From Candidatus Sumerlaeota bacterium (GTDB taxonomy: Bacteria; Sumerlaeota; Sumerlaeia; SLMS01): a DNA stretch of 5,654 nucleotides. A model generated the notes under the pieces. The model was given only the letters and a program-made list of their open reading frames with translations. It was not told the DNA's origin and ran no database searches. Below are positions 1 through 4,625 of the stretch, one piece after another; within the stretch, counting starts at the first letter, position 1, and the number at the start of each line of letters is the position of its first letter. Location: assembly GCA_020850785.1 (NCBI GenBank), contig JADZDZ010000284.1, positions 1 through 5,654 of the forward strand, given 5' to 3'. The translations under genes and the position numbers were made by a program.

Positions 1-399
1 ATAGACAATCGCCACGGCGCTTCCTGCACCCGCAAAGGATGCAAGGGGAAGCGCCACAAGCAGCATTCCTGCGGGAACAAGGTGAAGCACCAACAACGCG
101 CCGAAGCTGGCGCCTCCGGATACGCCAAGCGTGTAGGGGTCCGCCAAATCATTCCGCAACAGCGCCTGATAGACCGCTCCCGCCAGCGCCAATCCCGCAC
201 CCGCCACCATGGCGAACAAAACACGCGGCAGGCGCGCCGTGAAAAAAATCTGCGCATCCGCCCCACCATCGGCGGCAAAAACCTTCCACAAATCCAACCG
301 CGTCGAACCGAGCAGCGGGCACACGATCGCGGCCACGACCAACGCGACTGCCAGCAGCGCCCAGACAATGTACGCACGGCGGCGCGATGCGTGAATCAT
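1..399 (-). CDS. btuC: BtuC/FecCD-family ABC transporter permease, N-terminal part (runs off left edge)
   Basis: Inner-membrane permease subunit of an importer of the vitamin B12/siderophore class; the riboswitch upstream suggests cobalamin. I translated 133 codons from the ATG at 399 without a stop; the family is usually 320-350 aa, so roughly 40% is present. Visible: a basic start (SRRR, residues 5-8), a first membrane helix at about 11-30, the RLPR motif at 56-59, then the strongly conserved FecCD block at about 67-101 including GAGLALAGAVYQ, LADPY and LGVSGGASFGA. Further hydrophobic helices follow at about 96-133. The ATG overlaps the stop of the ATPase gene by 4 bases (ATGA), which indicates translational coupling; no good ribosome-binding site precedes it. 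The family is certain. The btuC name rests on the riboswitch and on the BtuF-like partner, because FecCD permeases for iron complexes look the same at this level. Confidence 0.93.
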   Translation of the reverse strand, partial: MIHASRRRAYIVWALLAVALVVAAIVCPLLGSTRLDLWKVFAADGGADAQIFFTARLPRVLFAMVAGAGLALAGAVYQALLRNDLADPYTLGVSGGASFGALLVLHLVPAGMLLVALPLASFAGAGSAVAIVY

Positions 400-1181
400 G
401 GTTCAATCATCACGGAAATTTCATCCGGCGTGGATGATGAAATGCGAAGCGGCGTCTGATAGACGCGCTCCAGCGTTTCCTTCGCAAGCACATCGCGCAC
501 CGGCCCCCGCGCGGCGATGCGACCCCGCTCCATCAGCACAAGCTCGTCGCAATACATCGCGGCCAGATTCAAGTCATGCAGGACGATGACGATCGCCTTA
601 AGCTCCACCTTGGCCAGTGTCGTCATCATGCGCATCACGCGCCGCTGATGATGCAGGTCCAACGTTGCGGTCGGCTCGTCGAGCAGCAGCGCCGGCGTCT
701 GCTGAACGAGCGCCCTCGCGATCAACATTCGCTGACGCTCACCGGCGGAGAGCCTCTCTGCGGAACGGGAGGCGAACTCCTGCAACTCCACCGCATCAAG
801 CGCCTCCTCCGCCAGACGATCATCATCATCGGTTTCAAATGAATGGTAGCCCTCGTTCGCCGCATAGCGCCCGAACAACACCGTATCACGCACGCTGAAG
901 GAAAAGCATCCGTCCTCGCGCTGTGGGACAAACGCGATGTGTTGCGCCACCTGTGCACGCGAAAGCGATGACACGCGCGAACCATTCACGGTGACGTCGC
1001 CACTTTCAGGTTCCAACCAGCCGCTCATCACCTGCAGGAGTGTCGATTTTCCGCTCCCGTTTGGCCCGATGATTCCTGTGACGACGCCCGCAGACACGGT
1101 CAGATCAATGCTGTCCAGCGCGCGCCTTCCCGATTCGTAGGAATAGGAAACACCAGCCAATTGGAAGAAGGGCATCGTCAC
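396..1181 (-). CDS. btuD: BtuD/FepC-type ABC transporter ATP-binding protein
   Basis: Cytoplasmic ATPase that drives the importer made with the adjacent permease and binding protein. All nucleotide-binding motifs are intact in 261 aa: Walker A GPNGSGKST (39-47), Q-loop glutamine in VPQRED (Q87), signature LSAGE (144-148), Walker B LLLDE (165-169) followed by the TATLD D-loop, and the switch histidine in LHDLN (H202). Length and the RALVQ/LLLDEPTATLDL context are typical of the FecE/FepC/BtuD subfamily. I use the GTG at 1181 because it overlaps the stop of the upstream gene by 4 bases (GTGA), the same junction style seen elsewhere in this operon. An ATG two codons downstream (1175) is a possible alternative; the ribosome-binding site is weak for both. 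A short acidic run (DDDD, 118-121) lies in the variable helical region and looks unremarkable. Substrate is inferred as cobalamin from the riboswitch. Confidence 0.95.
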   Translation of the reverse strand: MTMPFFQLAGVSYSYESGRRALDSIDLTVSAGVVTGIIGPNGSGKSTLLQVMSGWLEPESGDVTVNGSRVSSLSRAQVAQHIAFVPQREDGCFSFSVRDTVLFGRYAANEGYHSFETDDDDRLAEEALDAVELQEFASRSAERLSAGERQRMLIARALVQQTPALLLDEPTATLDLHHQRRVMRMMTTLAKVELKAIVIVLHDLNLAAMYCDELVLMERGRIAARGPVRDVLAKETLERVYQTPLRISSSTPDEISVMIEP

Positions 1182-2059
1182 GGCGTGATCATTTTCCGCA
1201 GCTTTTCCGCACTTTCCAGAAACGCGGGGCCGGGAATCGTGACATGGGGATCATCCAGAAAGGCGATGCGAGGCTGCTTCTTCGCGTTCTCCCCGAAAAA
1301 TTTCCTCCAGTTGTCGCGAACGATGGCCTTGTTCTCATCAGAACGGGGTCCTTTTCCATCACCATTCGCGTCGATGATCAAGTCCGGCGGATTCGCGATC
1401 AAAAATTCCCGCGCCACAACGGGATAGCGCAGCGATGAGTCGCCCAGGATATTTTCCCCGCCTGCCATCGTCATCAGTTCGTCCAGAAAAGTTGCGGGGC
1501 CAACGCCATAGATTTCGCGCATCCCCTCGCTGGAGGAGCCGACGACGAACAGCGTGCGAACTTTTTCATGACCTGTGTTCTTTTCCTTCATCGCCGCGAC
1601 ACCGGCCTTCATTTCATCCACCAGTTTCTTCGCTGCCGCATCCTCGCCAATGGCTTCGCCCACCTTGAGTGTTGTTGCGTAAATATCGTCCACCGTCTCC
1701 GTTTCCACCATCGTCGTCCTGATCTTCGCGGCATTCATCGCATCGAAGATTTTCCGCTGCGATGGCGGCAGGAGCACGAGGTTCGGCTGCAGCGAAAGAA
1801 TCGCCTCGGCGTTTGCGTTGAACAGGCCGCCGACCTTCTTGCGGCTTTTCGCCTCTTCCGGGAAACGGCAATAATCCGTCACGCCGACAACATCCCCGCC
1901 GTGCCCCAGCGCGAAGACAGTTTCCGTCAGGTTCGGCGCAAGCGTCACGATACGCAGCGCAGGCTTCTCCTCGGCTGGCGTGATCCCCGACGTGAACAGG
2001 CACAGCAGGATGACACACCAAACTCCCAGCCAGAAATTCCCCGGTTTATCTGATTTCAT
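1178..2059 (-). CDS. btuF: BtuF-like periplasmic cobalamin-binding protein
   Basis: Solute-binding protein (TroA-like, helical-backbone class) that would deliver its ligand to the adjacent permease/ATPase. The 293-aa product has a Sec signal: a charged start (MKSDK), a hydrophobic core at about 9-24, and a likely cut after ITPA (29). The cysteine at 20 lacks a lipobox, so a soluble periplasmic protein is more likely than a lipoprotein. The mature start RIVTLAPNLTETVFALG (36-52), then VGVTDYCRFPEEA (58-70) and KVGG (75-78), is the pattern of BtuF-type cobalamin binders. GPATFLDELMTMAGGENIL (187-205) and PDLIID (225-230) are family motifs of the second lobe. The ATG at 2059 has a strong GGAGG site (2068-2072) with an 8-base gap, lying inside the end of the upstream pseudopilin gene, which it overlaps by 14 bases. 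Siderophore or haem binding is possible on family grounds alone; the riboswitch argues for B12. Confidence 0.92.
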   Translation of the reverse strand: MKSDKPGNFWLGVWCVILLCLFTSGITPAEEKPALRIVTLAPNLTETVFALGHGGDVVGVTDYCRFPEEAKSRKKVGGLFNANAEAILSLQPNLVLLPPSQRKIFDAMNAAKIRTTMVETETVDDIYATTLKVGEAIGEDAAAKKLVDEMKAGVAAMKEKNTGHEKVRTLFVVGSSSEGMREIYGVGPATFLDELMTMAGGENILGDSSLRYPVVAREFLIANPPDLIIDANGDGKGPRSDENKAIVRDNWRKFFGENAKKQPRIAFLDDPHVTIPGPAFLESAEKLRKMITP

Positions 2060-2711
2060 TGTTCGTTCCTCCTTCCACGGTGCGAACCGTCATGTCTGCG
2101 TAGAGCGCGTGCTCAACCTTCCCCTCTTTGTCTCCTTCGCCCCAGGGATAGCGATAGTCCGCTGGTGCGTTCGGATACTGGGAACCGTAAAACCCGTTCT
2201 GCGCGCTGACGAAGAGGTTTCGCACAAGCCACACGTTTCCCAACTCCAAGTTTCCATCGGCGGAGCCGCCGCTGGCGAGCGCGGAGTTGTTGTAGGCGTA
2301 GCGGAAATTGTGAAAGCGCGGATGGCCGCCTTGCAGCGTCGTGCCGCCGGGATACAATTTCAGATACTTCTTCGTGAAAAGCTGATGCCAGTCCTGAATG
2401 TAGCGAAGCTCATAAAGCAACCACGGCAGGCCGTCCCACGATCCACCCGCCGCAGGTCCGTTCCCCACGGCGGTGAAGCTGCTGTAGTGTGACATGAACG
2501 GACCGGCCTGACGATCTGCCGGTGGCAGGCGATTGTAGTCCGTGCGATAAAGGACGAGCGCCGTGCCGATGACACGCAGGTTCGCCATGTCCGCAGACTT
2601 CATCGCGCGTTCGCTGGCCATGCGGAAGTTGTAGAGGCCAATCGTCGCGAGAATAGAAACAATTGCCACGACGATCAGCAATTCGATCAACGTGAAGCCC
2701 CGCGTTTTCAC
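2046..2711 (-). CDS. Type IV pilin / pseudopilin-like protein encoded in the B12 operon
   Basis: The first 27 residues are a class III prepilin signal: a short basic leader MKTRG, the prepilin-peptidase site G5|F6, glutamate at mature position +5 (E10), and a hydrophobic helix at about 6-27 (FTLIELLIVVAIVSILATIG). An amphipathic stretch to about residue 58 continues the pilin stalk, followed by YRTDYNRLPP, which resembles the post-helix region of GspG-like pseudopilins. The rest (about 64-221) is rich in Tyr, Gly and Asn and has no cysteine. It ends with HALYADMTVRTV, reminiscent of the C-terminal motifs of the large pilin-like families of PVC bacteria. Such proteins are inserted in the inner membrane, cleaved by PilD and assembled into fibres or pseudopili. 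Start: GTG at 2711 overlapping the previous stop by 4 bases (GTGA), with GGAG at 2721-2724. No pilus or secretion gene lies nearby; its partners are all B12-uptake genes. The family call is firm and the role unknown. Confidence 0.9.
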   Translation of the reverse strand: MKTRGFTLIELLIVVAIVSILATIGLYNFRMASERAMKSADMANLRVIGTALVLYRTDYNRLPPADRQAGPFMSHYSSFTAVGNGPAAGGSWDGLPWLLYELRYIQDWHQLFTKKYLKLYPGGTTLQGGHPRFHNFRYAYNNSALASGGSADGNLELGNVWLVRNLFVSAQNGFYGSQYPNAPADYRYPWGEGDKEGKVEHALYADMTVRTVEGGTNNEIR

Positions 2712-3598
2712 TGGTACGCGCTCCAGAGGTCGGAGGCGGCGCTGATGGGCGTGGCGTTGATGACACCGACGGCTTCAAGGTCAAAACCACCGGAGGCAAC
2801 GCTCGGCCACGCGTCGTAGATCGGATCTCCCTGCGCATCGAGGAAGCTCCCGTCTCCCGGCACATCCACGACGCGTATATACCGAACGTAACCAAGGTTC
2901 ACAATGCCGCCGACAACGAGCGGATCCGCCGCGAGGTCATCCAAGTTGAACGGCGTGCCGACACTGATGCCATCGCTGTCCGCGTTGTTGACGTGCTTTC
3001 CCGCGAGGTTGAAGACACCCTCCGCATCGATGACGCCAAAGGGGCCAACGGCTGCGGACGTGCGCGAATCGCTGGGGAAGCGCGCGAAGTTCACACCGTC
3101 GGAGGAAACCTCCACGTAGGCAAGTTCGCCGAGAATCTTCGACGTCCCACCCTGCACAAAGCCGTTCTCAAACACGGCGAAATCGGGGCCGGGTCCATTG
3201 GCTACCGCGACGCCGAAGGAAAGCGTTATCGATCCCGCGGGAATTCCGTTGGTGATGTTGGCACTGCTCAGTTCGCCGAGGGAAACAATATCCAGATAGT
3301 CCGCAGTGACGGGACCAAGCGCCTTCAACGGCGTCTTGAATTCGTTGGAGACATTCGGCGCCGGGGAATAGTTGAGCACCTCCGTCGCCCAGACCGTGAA
3401 GAGCGGATTCACCCCGTTGTTCACGCTGACAACGCCGACACCGTCGGGCCCCACAAACCCCGGAATGCCCGGATCGATCGTGTTGACGATGTCAATGCCG
3501 GGGCCGCTGTAGGGCAATCCCGGCGCACCACACAGTGGCGTGGCGAGCCATAGAAAAATCGCCGACGCCAGTCCCTGCTTCCTGATGAAAGAAACCAT
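2708..3598 (-). CDS. Secreted beta-rich surface-type protein, first gene of the B12 operon
   Basis: Exported protein of 296 aa with no function I can assign. Residues 1-25 form a Sec signal (FIRK, hydrophobic ASAIFLWLATPL, likely cut after CGA at 25); C23 is not in a proper lipobox. The mature part is Gly/Val/Asp-rich with alternating hydrophobic residues, suggesting a beta-sandwich. Conserved-looking blocks are GPDFAVFENGF (137-147), YVEVSSDGVNFARF (161-174), VGTPFNLDDLA (213-223), VRYIRVVDVPGDG (238-250) and SGGFDLEAVGVIN (269-281). The SSDGVNF segment resembles galactose-binding-like and discoidin-like domains. From memory, similar exported proteins occur near cobalamin riboswitches in other bacteria, but I could not check this. 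There is no PEP-CTERM, LPXTG or Por tail. The ATG at 3598 has GGGAG 6 bases upstream. As the riboswitch-proximal gene it is probably a B12 capture or binding component; that role is inferred from context only. Confidence 0.85.
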   Translation of the reverse strand: MVSFIRKQGLASAIFLWLATPLCGAPGLPYSGPGIDIVNTIDPGIPGFVGPDGVGVVSVNNGVNPLFTVWATEVLNYSPAPNVSNEFKTPLKALGPVTADYLDIVSLGELSSANITNGIPAGSITLSFGVAVANGPGPDFAVFENGFVQGGTSKILGELAYVEVSSDGVNFARFPSDSRTSAAVGPFGVIDAEGVFNLAGKHVNNADSDGISVGTPFNLDDLAADPLVVGGIVNLGYVRYIRVVDVPGDGSFLDAQGDPIYDAWPSVASGGFDLEAVGVINATPISAASDLWSAYQ

Positions 3599-3601
3599 GA
3601 C

Positions 3602-3617
3602 AAGCTCCCTTGAGCCT
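3602..3617 (-). promoter_or_regulatory. Possible hairpin masking the first gene's ribosome-binding site
   Basis: On the minus strand AGGCTC-AAGG-GAGCTT can pair (6 pairs, one G-U) with the Shine-Dalgarno bases AAGGGAG split between loop and stem. The start codon follows 3 bases later (3598). This could be the sequestering helix through which the riboswitch blocks translation, but it is short and such hairpins arise by chance. Confidence 0.35.
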
Positions 3618-3716
3618 GACGATGCGTTTCACAAGTTGGAGATGAACGGGGAAACGCGGACGCCTTGCGCGCCGCACCGTTGACCAGCCAATCCCGCGAA
3701 GGCTTCGTCGTGATGA

Positions 3717-3734
3717 CGCATCCTCATGGATGCG
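3717..3734 (-). promoter_or_regulatory. Hairpin directly after the B12 box
   Basis: Perfect inverted repeat CGCATCC-ATGA-GGATGCG on the minus strand, 5 bases downstream of the aptamer's last conserved base. Its place matches where cobalamin riboswitches put the regulatory hairpin of the expression platform. The 4-base loop looks too short for the usual kissing contact with loop L5. The 3' arm (AGGATGC, 3718-3724) is also perfectly complementary to the loop of the peripheral hairpin at 3886-3906. Confidence 0.5.
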
Positions 3735-3739
3735 CGCTC

Positions 3740-3942
3740 GGCAGGTCTTCGGACTTGTGGCCGGCTTGTTTGTCCTACTGGTCGCCGCTTCCCGGTGATG
3801 TTCCACCAGTGCGATTGTTGCGACGGTCGTTGCCACTTACCGCTGCGGGGCAGTCCCGGATTTGCACCGGATTCCCTCTTATCGACGCGATCAGGATGCG
3901 ATCGCGAACCGAACGCGTGAATCTTGGCGCACAGGCCCTGCC
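3740..3942 (-). promoter_or_regulatory. Cobalamin riboswitch
   Basis: Read on the minus strand, this has the conserved parts of the B12 aptamer in the right order: an AGGGAATCCGG entry, the P4 hairpin CCGG-TGCAAAT-CCGG (3856-3870), CTGCCCCGCAGCGGTAA (3837-3853), the P6 hairpin region CACTGGTG...CACCGGGAAG (3788-3811), and the B12 box AAGTCCGAAGACCTGCC (3740-3756). The outer stem can close by GGCAGG (3937-3942) with CCTGCC (3740-3745). A 7-bp peripheral hairpin lies at 3886-3906. Several stretches closely resemble the E. coli btuB leader as I remember it. Binding of a cobalamin should repress the downstream operon. No U-tract terminator follows, so control of translation initiation is more likely than termination. 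Exact ends are approximate. Confidence 0.96.
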
Positions 3943-3944
3943 CG

Positions 3945-4547
3945 TCAAGAGCGATTGGGGCGCTTTCCCTTCGTGCGCTTCCGGCGCGATAAAACCTTCG
4001 CGGGTTTGCGCTTCCGCCATTCCTTCTCCAGAAGGCCCATGACGTGGAAGTCACACCACACGCCGTCGTGCTTCATCGCCTCGCGCAGGATGCCTTCGCG
4101 CCGAAAGCCAAGGCTCTCGTAAATCGCGACGCCCGCCTGATTGCCAACCCACGTGTGAAGCTGGACGCGATGCAGGTTCAGCACGTCGAAGGCATAACGC
4201 AGCATCAGTTCCGTCGCCTCCTTCGCGAGCCCCTTCCCCCACCACGCCGTGTCCGCAATGCAGATGGAAAACACCGCCGCGCCGCTGACAAGATCAACGC
4301 GATGCAGCGCCGTCACCCCGATCAGGGCATTCTGCTCCTCCACCCAGATTCCCAGCGGAATGTAGTCGCTTCCCGCCTGATAGAACCCCTTGATGCGTTC
4401 CGTTTGCAGGTGAATCGTTGTCGGCGTGTGCGTGAAAAAGCTGACACGAACATCCGGATCGTTGTTGCACGCCGCCAGCACCCATGCGTCCGCCGGTTCC
4501 ACCGGCCTAAGACTCACCCTCGCCCCGCGCACAAAGTCGTTTTTCAT
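3945..4547 (-). CDS. GNAT-family N-acetyltransferase, RimJ/RimL-like
   Basis: Cytoplasmic acetyl-CoA-dependent acetyltransferase of 200 aa. The N-terminus VSLRPVEPADA (about 11-21) is the usual opening beta strand. The acetyl-CoA loop is WWGKGLAKEA (102-111), followed by LRYAFDVLNLHRVQLHTW with N136, and then AIYESLGFRREGILREA, typical of RimJ/RimL-like enzymes that acetylate protein N-termini or small amines; the substrate cannot be told. The last 26 residues are an unusual basic tail (14 Lys/Arg, 1 acidic) beyond the normal domain end. I use the ATG at 4547: it has AAAGGA 8 bases upstream and the product starts just before the conserved strand, whereas an upstream ATG at 4595 would add 16 unsupported residues. 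The stop ends at 3945, three bases from the riboswitch's outer stem. A functional link to B12 is not evident. Confidence 0.9.
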   Translation of the reverse strand: MKNDFVRGARVSLRPVEPADAWVLAACNNDPDVRVSFFTHTPTTIHLQTERIKGFYQAGSDYIPLGIWVEEQNALIGVTALHRVDLVSGAAVFSICIADTAWWGKGLAKEATELMLRYAFDVLNLHRVQLHTWVGNQAGVAIYESLGFRREGILREAMKHDGVWCDFHVMGLLEKEWRKRKPAKVLSRRKRTKGKRPNRS

Positions 4548-4554
4548 GGAACTA

Positions 4555-4560
4555 TCCTTT
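4555..4560 (-). promoter_or_regulatory. Ribosome-binding site that sets the acetyltransferase start
   Basis: AAAGGA on the minus strand lies 8 bases before the ATG at 4547. The alternative in-frame ATG at 4595 has no comparable site and would extend the protein with non-conserved residues, so this site favours the shorter form. Confidence 0.6.
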
Positions 4561-4610
4561 GCCCTCAGGCCACCGCAGCCAATCAATGTCGTCAACCCAG
4601 AGTCTCCATC

Positions 4611-4616
4611 AAGGAG
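4611..4616 (+). promoter_or_regulatory. Ribosome-binding site of the SpoIID-like gene
   Basis: AAGGAG lies 9 bases upstream of the ATG at 4626, a strong and well-spaced site. It settles the start codon, which is immediately followed by a signal-peptide sequence. Confidence 0.75.
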
Positions 4617-4625
4617 TGAAACCCA

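Larger units (their letters stand above)
3599..3739 (-). promoter_or_regulatory. Riboswitch expression platform / 5' untranslated leader
   Basis: The 141 bases between the B12 box and the first start codon hold no convincing ORF. They contain a perfect 7-bp hairpin with a 4-base loop immediately after the aptamer (3717-3734), a small CGAAG/CTTCG inverted repeat (3697-3707), and a hairpin over the ribosome-binding site (3602-3617). No GC hairpin followed by a T-run is present, so a Rho-independent terminator is not supported. The structure fits ligand-dependent masking of the ribosome-binding site, but which helices are mutually exclusive was not computed. Confidence 0.55.
4548..4625. promoter_or_regulatory. 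Divergent intergenic region between the acetyltransferase and SpoIID-like genes
   Basis: These 78 bases separate two divergently transcribed genes and must hold, or overlap, promoters for both. I see each gene's ribosome-binding site. A TTGACG hexamer is present on the minus strand (about 4590-4595), but no matching -10 element follows at 16-18 bases. No inverted-repeat operator stands out. Confidence 0.5.

Noticed and set aside
149..406. Minus-strand ORF of 85 aa overlapping the permease start
   Set aside because: It is out of frame with the clear FecCD permease translation from the ATG at 399 and has a Cys/Gly/Arg-rich composition typical of a shadow frame.
808..835. ATC/GAT short tandem triplets as a repeat element
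   Set aside because: They encode an acidic Asp run in a variable part of the ATPase; too few copies to be a meaningful repeat.
1568..2053. Plus-strand ORF of 161 aa opposite the BtuF-like gene
   Set aside because: It is antisense to a well-supported gene, is rich in Arg and His, and shows no recognisable domain or ribosome-binding site.
2993..3553. Plus-strand ORF of 186 aa opposite the secreted-protein gene
   Set aside because: It mirrors the codon pattern of the minus-strand gene; no motif or signal supports it.
3697..3707. CGAAG/CTTCG inverted repeat as a terminator
   Set aside because: The stem is only 4-5 pairs and no T-run follows on either strand.
3629..4054. Minus-strand ORF of 141 aa across the riboswitch
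   Set aside because: It runs through the conserved aptamer RNA, whose sequence is explained by the riboswitch; the translation has no family features.
4044..4619. Plus-strand ORF of 191 aa opposite the acetyltransferase gene
   Set aside because: It is antisense to a gene with clear GNAT motifs and has an Arg/His-rich, low-information translation.
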